Shown here piece after piece: positions 18,721 through 26,959 of a stretch of DNA of 64,000 nucleotides. Below the pieces are notes generated by a model. The model did no database searches and was not told the DNA's origin. It saw nothing but the letters and a program-made list of their open reading frames with translations. Source of the stretch: Flavobacterium erciyesense (lineage in GTDB: Bacteria; Bacteroidota; Bacteroidia; Flavobacteriales; Flavobacteriaceae). The number at the start of each line of letters is the position of its first letter. Within the stretch, counting starts at the first letter, position 1. A program made the translations under genes and the position numbers. The stretch spans positions 124,001 to 188,000 of the forward strand of contig NZ_JAGPXB010000004.1 of assembly GCF_018069925.1 (NCBI RefSeq), written 5' to 3'.

Positions 18721-19015
18721 ATTCTAATTTTAAAGAAGCGAAAAATAAAAATTGAAAAAAAATGAAATTCTGTGTAACAAACCCATCAACAAGTAGTCTT
18801 ATTTATCATATGTAATTATAAAGTTACGTCTACATTATTAAATAAACTGGCTTTACAATTATAATAAATGCAGTTTCATAACAAATTAGCATTGATTTTA
18901 GTAGTTAATTATCAAAAGAAAACCCGGAGTTTGCCAACTTCGGGTTTTTGATTTTTGTAAAATTATCATAAGAATCAAACGAATTTAGAACCAACTCTCG
19001 TTGTACCTTTTTTGA
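18721..19015. other. Intergenic region with shared terminator
   Basis: 295 bp, AT-rich, between convergent genes. Beyond the hairpin at 18919-18947 nothing recognisable was seen. Confidence 0.6.
18919..18950. terminator. Terminator between convergent genes
   Basis: AAACCCGGAGTT/AACTTCGGGTTT stem with a 4-nt loop TGCC and one mismatch, and a T-tract on the plus strand. Confidence 0.75.
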
Positions 19016-20011
19016 TTACTTTAAAAAATAAGGCGGATCAATCAAACGATTTCCCGTTGCGTCATGCACTGCGTAATTAAAACCGCCTTGCAAACAATAA
19101 CTACCAAATTCTCCTTTTTTATTTAGTGCAATAAACCCTACTTGAATATCTTTTAAATACTTGTTGCGTTTTTTACTCAAATTTACAATGCGAGCTACTG
19201 CCTCTTCGCAAGCTTTTTGCGGAGATTTTCCTTGGCGCATCAACTCAACCACCAAGTGAGAACCTGTAATACGAATTACCTCTTCGCCATGACCTGTTGC
19301 CGTTGCCGCTCCAATTTCATTGTCCACATATAAACCAGCTCCAATAATTGGCGAATCTCCCAAGCGGCCGTGCATTTTAAAAGCCATTCCGCTTGTTGTG
19401 CAAGCACCCGACAAATCGCCATTCGCGTCAAGCGCTATCATCCCAATCGTATCGTGATTTTCAATATTGGCAATAGGTTTGTACTCGCTAGTTTTAAGCC
19501 ATTCTTTCCATTCCCGCTCTGAATCGGCAACCAATAAATTTTCTTTTTTGAATCCTTGCGCTAAGGCAAATTGAAGTGCGCCCTCACCTACAAGCATTAC
19601 ATGAGGCGATTTTTCCATTACGGCACGTGCAACAGAAATAGGATGCTTGATGTGTTCGAGGCAACCAACAGCACCAATATTCGAATTCTCATCCATAATA
19701 CAAGCATCAAGCGTCACACGACCATCACGATCGGGTCTTCCACCATAACCTACACTGCGCTCGGTTGGATCGCCTTCTGGAATTTTCACACCTGCTTCAA
19801 CTGCATCAAGCGCTTTACCGTTATTTTTTAGCACTTCCCAAGCAGCTACATTGGCTTGCAAACCAAAGTTCCAGGTAGAAAGTACAATAGGTTTTGTTCC
19901 TTTTATTGAAAACGACTCTTTTTGGGATACAATTTCATCTGCCAAAGAAGGTAATGCAGCCGCTGCGGTAGCCATTGCAGCCGTTTTCAAAAAGTCTCGA
20001 CGATTAGCCAT
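19016..20011 (-). CDS. Glycosylasparaginase / isoaspartyl peptidase (Ntn hydrolase)
   Basis: 331 residues. The N-terminus MANRRDFLKTAAMATAAAAL has a twin-arginine-like motif and a hydrophobic stretch, so export is likely. The mature part matches N4-(beta-N-acetylglucosaminyl)-L-asparaginase, the enzyme first characterised bacterially in Elizabethkingia (Flavobacterium) meningosepticum. The autocleavage site and nucleophile are visible as HDTIGMIAL, where cleavage before Thr (residue ~170) creates alpha and beta chains. Substrate-binding GRLGDSPIIGAGLY and TGHGEE segments follow. It hydrolyses the GlcNAc-Asn linkage of glycoasparagines in glycoprotein breakdown. Assignment over plant-type asparaginase rests on the signal and motif context. 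Confidence 0.9.
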   Translation of the reverse strand: MANRRDFLKTAAMATAAAALPSLADEIVSQKESFSIKGTKPIVLSTWNFGLQANVAAWEVLKNNGKALDAVEAGVKIPEGDPTERSVGYGGRPDRDGRVTLDACIMDENSNIGAVGCLEHIKHPISVARAVMEKSPHVMLVGEGALQFALAQGFKKENLLVADSEREWKEWLKTSEYKPIANIENHDTIGMIALDANGDLSGACTTSGMAFKMHGRLGDSPIIGAGLYVDNEIGAATATGHGEEVIRITGSHLVVELMRQGKSPQKACEEAVARIVNLSKKRNKYLKDIQVGFIALNKKGEFGSYCLQGGFNYAVHDATGNRLIDPPYFLK

Positions 20012-20072
20012 AAAATGCTTTTTTTGGTGTTAGATCTAAAAGTAAAGATATAGTTTCAGATGGATATAAAAA

Positions 20073-20097
20073 AACCTACACTGTAAAAGTGTAGGTT
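20073..20097 (-). terminator. Terminator after the KAS III gene
   Basis: 10-bp stem AACCTACACT/AGTGTAGGTT with a T-tract on the minus strand, about 55 bp beyond the stop. Confidence 0.75.
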
Positions 20098-20150
20098 ACT
20101 TATTATTTTACTTTTATCGGTCAAACCAAAAGGAGTCGAAAATCAAAATG

Positions 20151-21158
20151 CTACCATTTAATAATGGCACTAGCCCAAGTAAAACCACTACCAAATGCTG
20201 CTAAAACCACAGTATCACCTGATTTGATTTTTCCTTTTTCCCATGCTTCAGTTAAAGCAATCGGAATAGAAGCTGCAGTAGTATTTCCGTATTTTTGAAT
20301 GTTGTTGTACACTTGATCATCCGTTAAGTTAAATTTCTTTTGGATGAATTGACTAATTCTCAAGTTGGCTTGGTGTGGAATCAACATATCAATATCAGAA
20401 ACTTGCAAATTATTTGCTTGCAATCCTTCATTAATCACTTCGCTAAAACGAACCACAGCATTTTTAAATACAAACTGTCCGTTCATATACGGGAAATAAC
20501 TTTCGTCATCTGCATCACTATCGGCTAGAATATCAGTTACCCAACGGCCACCCATACCTGGCGCTTTTACAATTAATTCTTCGGCATGTTGTCCCTCTGA
20601 GTGTAAGTGCGTTGATAAAATTCCTTTGGTAACATCTTCCTCTCTGCTCAAAACAGCCGCTCCTGCTCCATCACCAAAAATTACCGAAACGCCACGTCCA
20701 CGAGTCGTCATGTCTAAACCTGTTGAATGTACCTCTGAACCAATAACCAGAATGTTTTTGTACATTCCCGTTTTGATGTATTGATCAGCTACTGATAAAG
20801 CATAAACAAAACCAGAACATTGGTTGCGCACATCTAATGCACCCACAGTTTTTAAACCTAAATCTCTTTGTACCAAAACTCCAGGTCCTGGAAAATAGTA
20901 ATCAGGGCTTAACGTAGCAAAAACTACAAAGTCAATATCTTCTTTGGCAACACCGGCGCGTTCAATTGCAATTTCGGCTGCTTTTACACCCATTGAGGTT
21001 GTTGTATCTTCTCCTCTGATGATGTGGCGGCGTTCTTGAATTCCAGTTCGCTCTTGAATCCACTCATCATTGGTATCCATAATCTTGGATAAATCGTCAT
21101 TTGTTACTACATTTTCGGGAACGTAATAACCCAATCCTGCTATTTTTGAATGATACAT
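20151..21158 (-). CDS. 3-oxoacyl-ACP synthase III family protein
   Basis: 335 residues. This is a ketoacyl-ACP synthase III-type condensing enzyme, which normally condenses acetyl-CoA or another acyl-CoA with malonyl-ACP. The catalytic triad is visible: Cys in RNQCSGFVYA (residue ~113), His in LIPHQANLR, and Asn in YGNTTAASIP; the fold-typical DGAGAAVL is also there. It stands alone, away from a plsX-rpmF-fabH cluster, so it may be a paralogue rather than the housekeeping fabH; Bacteroidota often carry several. The gene symbol is withheld for that reason. A TAAATTTG -7-like box lies at 21195-21188. Confidence 0.88.
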   Translation of the reverse strand: MYHSKIAGLGYYVPENVVTNDDLSKIMDTNDEWIQERTGIQERRHIIRGEDTTTSMGVKAAEIAIERAGVAKEDIDFVVFATLSPDYYFPGPGVLVQRDLGLKTVGALDVRNQCSGFVYALSVADQYIKTGMYKNILVIGSEVHSTGLDMTTRGRGVSVIFGDGAGAAVLSREEDVTKGILSTHLHSEGQHAEELIVKAPGMGGRWVTDILADSDADDESYFPYMNGQFVFKNAVVRFSEVINEGLQANNLQVSDIDMLIPHQANLRISQFIQKKFNLTDDQVYNNIQKYGNTTAASIPIALTEAWEKGKIKSGDTVVLAAFGSGFTWASAIIKW

Positions 21159-21450
21159 ATAATTGTTATTTTATTAAAATCAGTTTGCAAATTTAAAACA
21201 TACCTTAAAATTAGGGCTACTAAATTAATACTTTTTTACCAAATTACCAGTTTCTAGCTATTTACGGGACTTTACAAGTCTTAATCAAGGAAAAAAAACG
21301 GTGCTATAATCCAATTTGGAGCTAAAATGGGTATCCTGAGTAGGTTGGAAAAAGTTAAAAGTGTTTTAATTTTTTCAAATGTAACAAGTTTGCGGTATTT
21401 TAGACTTGTAATACAACAAGACTAACTCTAATTTAAAATGATTATCAAGT

Positions 21451-23862
21451 ATGAAATTTAAAATCTCGCTATTTATTGCGCTTGGGCTGAGCATATCGGC
21501 TTTTGCGCAAGAAAATCTTAGCTATCAAAAACCATCGGCATCGATACTCGAATTGGCCGATTACGAACGCGCTCCATCCGTATCGATGGATACCAAAAAA
21601 GAATACCTACTCCTTTCGTACCGCAGCACCTACAAAACGCTAGATGATTTGAATCAAGATGAACTGCGTTTGGGCGGTTTGCGTATCAATCCGGTGACGA
21701 ATATTTCAAGCTCCGTGACCTACGTCAACAACTTAAAACTACGAAAAGTAAAAGATAGCAACGAAATGCAAGTAGCTGGTTTGCCAGCAAATGCTAAAAT
21801 TAGTAATATTGGTTGGTCGCCAAACGACAGTAAAATTTCGTTTTCAAATACCACAGCAACAGGTGTTGAACTTTGGGTTATTGATGTTGCTACGGCAAAA
21901 GCGACTCGACTTACTGAAGCTCGTGTCAATGCTAATATTGGCAATCCGTTTAGCTGGTTGAAAGACAATGCCACTATTTTGGTTAAAATGTTACCTCAAA
22001 ACAGACCGGCACTTTTGGATGCAAAAAAGGACTTGCCTGCTGGTCCTATTATTTCGAATGCCGATGGATCGAAATCCCAAAACAGAACGTATCCTGATAT
22101 GTTGAAAAACGCCAATGATGAGATCAATTTTGAGAACATCATGACCTCTGAGTTGTACAAAGTTAGTTTAGATGGAACGGCAACTTTGTTCAAAAAAGCA
22201 GCTATGTACGCCGGAGAAAGCTTTTCGCCTGATGGCAATTACTTGATGCTTACTACCATTCAAAAACCGTTTTCATATATTGTTCCGTTAAGTCGTTTTC
22301 CAAGTAAATCAGTGGTGTTTGACAAAGACGGTAACGAGGTAAAAACAGTAAACGAAGTTCCGCTGACTGAAATTATTCCTAAAGGTTTTATGGCCGTACG
22401 CAAAGGCAAACGCAACATGACATGGAGAGCCGATCAAGCTGCTACGCTGATGTATGTTGAAGCACTTGATGCTGGTGATCCTGCCAACAAAGTGGAATTT
22501 AGAGATGAGGTATTTACTTGGAGTGCACCTTTTACAGCTCCTGCAAAATCACTTGTAAAAACACCGCAACGTTTTAGCGGCATCATGTGGGGTAATGAAA
22601 ATGTTGCTGTTTTGATGGACGAATGGTACGATACACGTAATACCAAGACCTATCTTTTTAACCCATCGCAACCAGAGCAAGCGCCAAAAGTAATTTTTGA
22701 CCGTAATTCACAAGACGTTTATTCTGATCCAGGAAATTTTGAAACTCGCAAAAACGAATTCAACAGATATGTACTCGCTTTAGAGAACAACAAAGCGTTC
22801 TTAATTGGTGCTGGTTTTACTAAAAACGGACAATTTCCTTTTATAAGTGAGTTCGATTTAAAAACATTGCAAAGCAAGCGCTTGTACACATCAACTTACA
22901 CAGATAAAAAAGAAGATGTTATCGAAATTGAAGATTTCAAGAAAGGAACCGTTTTGGTACAAATTCAATCTAAAAACGAGTATCCAAACTATTACTTGCG
23001 TAACATTTACCAAAAAAACAAACTGACACCGATTACATCATTCAAAAATCCGTTTGAAAGTATCAAAAACGTGAGTAAAGAAGTCATTAAATACAAACGT
23101 AAAGATGGTGTGGAACTATCAGGAACTTTATACTTGCCAGTAGGTTACGACAAGGCTAAAAAAGAAAAAATGCCATTGTTGATTTGGGCATATCCAGCAG
23201 AATACAAAGACAAAAATTCAGCGGGACAAAGCACCCAAAACCCAAATGAATTCACTTTCCCAAGTTATGGTTCGTTTGTGTACTGGGTAACCAAAGGTTA
23301 TGTGGTACTTGATGATGCAGCTTTCCCTATTATTGGTGAAGGAACTACAGAACCAAATGATAATTTCATAACGCAATTGGTTGACAATGCTGAGGCTGCT
23401 ATTAATGCAGTTGATGCTTTAGGTTACATTGACCGTAAAAAAGTAGGCGTTGGCGGACACTCATACGGAGCGTTTATGACCGCTAATTTACTAACACATT
23501 CTAATTTATTTGCGTGTGGAATTGCCCGCAGTGGTGCTTACAACAGGACTTTGACTCCGTTTGGTTTTCAGAGTGAGCAACGCAATTACTGGGAAAGTCC
23601 AGAAGTGTACACAGCGATGTCTCCCTTTATGAACGCTGGCAAAATGAAAACACCTATGTTATTGGTACACGGTGAAGCGGATAACAATCCGGGAACGTTT
23701 ACCTTGCAAACAGAGCGTTATTTTCAAGCCCTAAAAGGATTGGGTGGCCCAACACGTATGGTGATTTTACCAAAAGAGGCGCACGGATATGTAGCCAAAG
23801 AAAATATTTTGCACTTGCTTTGGGAACAAGATCAGTTTTTAGAGAAACATTTAAAAAACTAA
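21451..23862 (+). CDS. S9 family prolyl-oligopeptidase-type serine peptidase
   Basis: 803 residues with an N-terminal signal peptide (MKFKISLFIALGLSISAFAQ), so periplasmic or outer-membrane associated. Residues ~20-550 are a beta-propeller-like region (SWLKDN-type WD/PD40 strands). The C-terminal alpha/beta-hydrolase domain carries the nucleophile elbow GGHSYGAFM (serine ~671), the acid in LVHGEADNNPG, and the histidine in PKEAHGY. The overall layout resembles glutamyl-endopeptidase-like S9 enzymes of plants and bacteria (S9D). Likely degrades oligopeptides outside the cytosol; the cleavage preference is inferred only from family. It is a single transcript ending at a strong hairpin. Confidence 0.92.
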   Translation: MKFKISLFIALGLSISAFAQENLSYQKPSASILELADYERAPSVSMDTKKEYLLLSYRSTYKTLDDLNQDELRLGGLRINPVTNISSSVTYVNNLKLRKVKDSNEMQVAGLPANAKISNIGWSPNDSKISFSNTTATGVELWVIDVATAKATRLTEARVNANIGNPFSWLKDNATILVKMLPQNRPALLDAKKDLPAGPIISNADGSKSQNRTYPDMLKNANDEINFENIMTSELYKVSLDGTATLFKKAAMYAGESFSPDGNYLMLTTIQKPFSYIVPLSRFPSKSVVFDKDGNEVKTVNEVPLTEIIPKGFMAVRKGKRNMTWRADQAATLMYVEALDAGDPANKVEFRDEVFTWSAPFTAPAKSLVKTPQRFSGIMWGNENVAVLMDEWYDTRNTKTYLFNPSQPEQAPKVIFDRNSQDVYSDPGNFETRKNEFNRYVLALENNKAFLIGAGFTKNGQFPFISEFDLKTLQSKRLYTSTYTDKKEDVIEIEDFKKGTVLVQIQSKNEYPNYYLRNIYQKNKLTPITSFKNPFESIKNVSKEVIKYKRKDGVELSGTLYLPVGYDKAKKEKMPLLIWAYPAEYKDKNSAGQSTQNPNEFTFPSYGSFVYWVTKGYVVLDDAAFPIIGEGTTEPNDNFITQLVDNAEAAINAVDALGYIDRKKVGVGGHSYGAFMTANLLTHSNLFACGIARSGAYNRTLTPFGFQSEQRNYWESPEVYTAMSPFMNAGKMKTPMLLVHGEADNNPGTFTLQTERYFQALKGLGGPTRMVILPKEAHGYVAKENILHLLWEQDQFLEKHLKN

Positions 23863-23890
23863 AAGCTTTTCTGCAGTAGAGCTAACAACA

Positions 23891-23931
23891 ATAAACCAGC
23901 CCGGGATCAAAATGATTTCGGGCTGGTTTAT
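23891..23931 (+). terminator. Terminator after the S9 peptidase gene
   Basis: 13-bp perfect stem ATAAACCAGCCCG / CGGGCTGGTTTAT with a 15-nt loop; short T-rich tail. Confidence 0.75.
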
Positions 23932-23980
23932 TTGTGAAATAAGGCATTTATACATCACTTAAGTTTCTCTTTATGTGCCT

Positions 23981-24060
23981 GTTTTGTCTTGCTGAGGAAC
24001 GAAGCATCTCTGTGCGGTGAGCAAATGTTGGGATTCCTCCGTTGTCGGAATGACAAATTT
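23981..24060 (+). repeat. Dispersed direct repeat, unit 1
   Basis: Runs from GTTTTGTCTTGCTGAGGAAC through GGGATTCCTCC to TCGGAATGACAAATTT and is nearly identical to unit 2, 120 bp downstream. Similar sequences are dispersed in Bacteroidota genomes (from memory). Ends are imperfectly inverted. Confidence 0.75.
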
Positions 24061-24100
24061 GTGGGTTTTATGCTCGTCAAATCGGTTACGCTGTACGTGT

Positions 24101-24181
24101 TTCTTTTGTATTGCTGAGGAACGAAGCGTCTCTGTGCAGTGAGCAAATGTTGGGATTCCTCCTTTGTCGGAATGACAAATT
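24101..24181 (+). repeat. Dispersed direct repeat, unit 2
   Basis: Second copy of the unit at 23981-24060 with only a few substitutions. Similarity resumes beyond each unit (TGCTCGTCA...TCG), so the duplicated block is about 105 bp. Confidence 0.75.
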
Positions 24182-24199
24182 TATGTGCGCATGCTCGTC

Positions 24200-24260
24200 A
24201 CTTCGAGTGATTTTGAATTGTAATGCGACAGCTTTACGATTCAAAATTGTATCGAGAAGT
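24200..24260. repeat. Imperfect inverted repeat (hairpin)
   Basis: ACTTCGAGTGATTTTGAATT pairs imperfectly with GATTCAAAATTGTATCGAGA after a ~10-nt loop. A related GATTCAAAA hairpin occurs at 61041-61067. Confidence 0.6.
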
Positions 24261-24293
24261 TTTTGGTTGTCAAGTTCTGAAAACAAAACGAAC

Positions 24294-24377
24294 TCTATAG
24301 CCCCGATGGAAGTGGCATCCTTGCTGGGCTAATCCCGAAACATCGGGATTGCCAGCAAGATATAACGACAGCGGGAC
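24294..24377 (+). repeat. Dispersed hairpin repeat, copy B (Flavo-1-like)
   Basis: TAGCCCCGATGGAAGTGG, then a stem ATCCTTGCTGG / CCAGCAAGAT enclosing a second hairpin AATCCCGA-AACA-TCGGGATT, then ATAACGACAGCGGGAC. The flanks match copies A and C, which are on the minus strand. Confidence 0.65.
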
Positions 24378-24542
24378 AAGTCGTGTGCGAGGCAATAAAC
24401 TACTGCTCCCTAAAAAAAGTATTACCTACAACCATGTATCTTACTTGAACCGAATGCCTTTGTATTTGGCTTTTCTGCATAAAAAATGCCCCACATAGCG
24501 ATTGACTTTTTGGGGGATATTTTTTTATTTCGATTTTGATTT

Positions 24543-25496
24543 TTAGGCTAGCATCAAGCGCACTTCTTGATTAAAGTCTAACTCGGTGTCGTGCTCAAAG
24601 AAAATAGCTCTGCGATCAAAGGCTGCTTTTACTAAAAAATGGCCGCCTCGGTAATAACATTGTTTCACGATTGCTGTCATTTTTGAGTTATCAACCACCT
24701 TTAATTGGTGCGGATAGAGCAGTAAATATTCGTCGTCAGCGGGGTCAATATCGATAATTTGCGAGAGCATGAACTCATTGACTTCGCCAAAAAGCGAGGC
24801 TACATATTTGGTTGGCGGCACTTCATAAACTGCTCTTGAAGGTCCTTTTACCACTACTTCGCCTTTTTGCAAAACGATGGTTTCATCAGCAAATGACAAA
24901 GCATCTACGCTATCGTGCGTGGCAATGATACAGGTGATCTTTTTTTTCTTTAAGTAGGCAAACAAGTTGCGACGCAAAGCATTTTTCCTAAAATTATCAA
25001 TGTGACTGAAGGGTTCGTCAAGCAATAAAATTTCAGGCTCGAGGGCCAACGCTTTGGCTAATGCCACCCGTTGTTGCTGACCACCACTCAGGTCTTTCGC
25101 TTTTACTTTGGCAAATTCGGTCATTTCGACCATTTCAAGCAATTCCTGAATACGAAGTCTTTTTAGGGGCAAAAAAGCACTAGATAAAAACTTACCTACA
25201 TTTTCCTCAACGGTGGTGTACGGCATTAAGTCGAAATCTTGTGCCAAGTATTTTATGTAATCTACTCCCGGAATGAGGTTGTATTTGGGTCCAAGAATAG
25301 GTTTTTCATCATTACTAATACTGCCTTCGTTGAGGTCAAGTAAGCCGTAGATGAGTTTTAGCAACGTACTTTTTCCGCAACCGCTTTCGCCAATAATGGC
25401 TATATTTTGTCCTTTCTCTACCGTGAAACTGATGTTTTTGATCACCGGAGTGTCACTATAGGAAAAGTGTATGTTTTTTATTTCTAGCATCATCAA
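24543..25496 (-). CDS. ABC transporter ATP-binding protein (orphan)
   Basis: 317 residues. Walker A GESGCGKST (residues ~37-45), Q loop LAQDFDLM, signature LSGGQQQRVALAKAL, Walker B EILLLDEPF and the H-loop histidine in IIATHDS are all intact, so it should hydrolyse ATP. The C-terminal ~80 residues form a small beta domain resembling the TOBE-type regulatory domain of FbpC/PotA-like ATPases. No permease or binding-protein gene lies nearby, so the partner and substrate are unknown; it may pair with a permease elsewhere. Three consecutive ATG codons begin the frame; MLEIKNIHF at 25490 is the likeliest true start. Confidence 0.9.
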   Translation of the reverse strand: MMMLEIKNIHFSYSDTPVIKNISFTVEKGQNIAIIGESGCGKSTLLKLIYGLLDLNEGSISNDEKPILGPKYNLIPGVDYIKYLAQDFDLMPYTTVEENVGKFLSSAFLPLKRLRIQELLEMVEMTEFAKVKAKDLSGGQQQRVALAKALALEPEILLLDEPFSHIDNFRKNALRRNLFAYLKKKKITCIIATHDSVDALSFADETIVLQKGEVVVKGPSRAVYEVPPTKYVASLFGEVNEFMLSQIIDIDPADDEYLLLYPHQLKVVDNSKMTAIVKQCYYRGGHFLVKAAFDRRAIFFEHDTELDFNQEVRLMLA

Positions 25497-25546
25497 AAAT
25501 TAAAGCGCAAATTTACAATCTTTAAAACAATTTTAAACACAAAAAA

Positions 25547-25574
25547 AGCTGCTTCTAGAAAGAAACAGCTCTTG
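25547..25574 (-). terminator. Terminator after the OmpA/lipocalin operon
   Basis: Minus-strand hairpin AGAGCTGTTTCTTTC/GAAGCAGCTT followed by a T-tract, about 20 bp past the OmpA stop. Confidence 0.6.
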
Positions 25575-25593
25575 TTATTAATGTAGTTTTAGC

Positions 25594-26289
25594 TTATTTT
25601 TTAACTTCAGCTTCAGCGTCTTTAATCATTTTTTCGTTGGCTGTGATTGCAAACTCTACACGACGGTTTTGGCTTCTGCCCTCTGCCGTTTCGTTAGAAG
25701 CAATTGGATCAGCGATCCCCAAACCAGTTACTTGAAAACGAGAAGACGATACTCCTTTGCTTGCCAAATAATTACGTACTGAGGCTGCTCTATCGCCTGA
25801 AAGTTTCAAGTTATAATCTGCTGGACCTGTACTGTCTGTGTAACCATAAATTGTGATGTTGGTATCTGGATATTCTCCAAAAACTGGAACTAATTTGTTT
25901 AGGTTTGCTTTTGCAGCAGCAGTCAAAGTAGATTTGTTGGTATCAAACCGTACTGCATTTTCATTCAATACTAATTTGATTCCTTCTCCTACACGCACTA
26001 CCTCAGCACCCGGAAGTACAGCATCAATTTCGCGGGCTTGTTTGTCCATTTTGTTACCAATAGCACCACCGGCAACACCACCAATAACACCACCTAAAAC
26101 TGCACCCATTGCGCCTTTACCACCTTTACCAAGATTGTTACCCAAAACACCACCAATTACGGCTCCAGCAACAGCACCAATACCAGCACCACGTTGTTTT
26201 TGATTGGTATTTTTTACAGCCTCACAGCTTGTAAATATTGAACCTATAACCATTATTGTTGCTATAGCAACTACTGAAATCTTTTTCAT
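25594..26289 (-). CDS. OmpA-family lipoprotein with glycine-zipper domain
   Basis: 231 residues. The signal peptide ends at a lipobox (IFTSC, Cys ~22), so it should be lipid-anchored in the outer membrane. A glycine-rich segment follows (residues ~36-82, GAGIGAVAGAVIGGVLG repeats, the glycine-zipper pattern of YMGG/Rick_17kDa-like proteins). The C-terminal OmpA-like domain (residues ~105-220) shows the peptidoglycan-binding motif YTDSTGPADYNLKLSGDRA and the SRNRR-type end (GRSQNRRVEF). Role: linking the outer membrane to peptidoglycan. It starts 12 bp after the lipocalin-type gene and probably shares its promoter. Confidence 0.93.
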   Translation of the reverse strand: MKKISVVAIATIMVIGSIFTSCEAVKNTNQKQRGAGIGAVAGAVIGGVLGNNLGKGGKGAMGAVLGGVIGGVAGGAIGNKMDKQAREIDAVLPGAEVVRVGEGIKLVLNENAVRFDTNKSTLTAAAKANLNKLVPVFGEYPDTNITIYGYTDSTGPADYNLKLSGDRAASVRNYLASKGVSSSRFQVTGLGIADPIASNETAEGRSQNRRVEFAITANEKMIKDAEAEVKK

Positions 26290-26301
26290 ATTTTTATTTT
26301 T

Positions 26302-26778
26302 TTAGTTCGCTTTTTGAAATTGGTACACAACATCAGTCATTTTTCCGGCTACATCAATTCGGTCTACCAATTGAAATGAAGTTTCGGTTTGGTTAGCAAG
26401 TTTTAAAACATAACCGTCTCTTACTCGTTTAGCTTTGACACCTGCGTCTAAAACTTTTAAAACAAACTGACCTTCGTTGTTTACAAACCAAGTAATTGGG
26501 GAGCTAAACGAAACACAATTCGCTTTAGTCAAAGCCATAGAACCTTTGTTATTATTTGAAACAAATTTCCAAGTACTGCCTACAAAACAATCTGAATCAG
26601 CTAACTGAAAACTATTTACTTTTACATATTGAGATCCTGGATACGTTACTGCACTAATTACCCAGTCACCCTTAATGGCTACTTGTGATTTTCTATCGGT
26701 CTTGGTACTTGTAGCTGATGATGATTTGCAAGCAAACATCAAAACAGCCAATGCGCACACTAAAATAATTTTTTTCAT
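26302..26778 (-). CDS. Lipocalin-like lipoprotein
   Basis: 158 residues from ATG 26778; the open frame runs 35 codons further upstream, but a lipoprotein signal (MKKIILVCALAVLMFACKSS, Cys ~17) begins at 26778 and the promoter -7 element TATCTTTG (26817-26810) lies upstream of it, excluding longer starts. The rest is beta-rich, with GDWVISAVTYPGS near residue 40 and the terminal VVYQF strand, resembling the lipocalin-like proteins of Bacteroidota. It is likely anchored in the outer membrane and may bind a small hydrophobic molecule. It forms a short operon with the OmpA-type gene. Confidence 0.85.
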   Translation of the reverse strand: MKKIILVCALAVLMFACKSSSATSTKTDRKSQVAIKGDWVISAVTYPGSQYVKVNSFQLADSDCFVGSTWKFVSNNNKGSMALTKANCVSFSSPITWFVNNEGQFVLKVLDAGVKAKRVRDGYVLKLANQTETSFQLVDRIDVAGKMTDVVYQFQKAN

Positions 26779-26809
26779 ATTCAAAAGTTTTAATGAATTA
26801 ATACTTACA

Positions 26810-26817
26810 CAAAGATA
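26810..26817 (-). promoter_or_regulatory. -7 promoter element of the lipocalin/OmpA operon
   Basis: Minus-strand TATCTTTG, 31 bp before the chosen ATG. It decides the start codon because a longer open frame covers it. Confidence 0.5.
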
Positions 26818-26959
26818 TTGCGAAATGTGACAAATTTGTTTCAGAATTTTAATTTTTTGTATCATAATTCCCAAGTCCGACATTTTGTCACTCTCATTAC
26901 AATTGGTATTCTATTTGAAAGCTACGTTGATACCAATTTAATTTTAAACTTTAAAAAAT

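Larger units (their letters stand above)
23863..24542. other. 680-bp intergenic repeat cluster
   Basis: No gene was recognised. In order it holds a terminator (23891-23931), two ~80-bp direct repeats (23981-24060 and 24101-24181), an imperfect hairpin repeat (24200-24260), the dispersed hairpin repeat copy B (24294-24377), and a weak hairpin at 24486-24525 before the ABC gene's 3' end. Short open frames over this stretch follow the repeat sequence and are not believed. Confidence 0.7.

Noticed and set aside
23981..24181. Possible CRISPR array
   Set aside because: Only two ~80-bp units with a 40-bp gap, no short regular spacers and no cas genes.
23955..24332. Several overlapping 60-75-codon open frames on both strands
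   Set aside because: They follow the tandem repeats, so their similarity to each other is repeat identity, not protein conservation.
26779..26883. 35-residue N-terminal extension of the lipocalin-like protein
   Set aside because: It would cover the -7 promoter element and hide a normal lipoprotein signal peptide.
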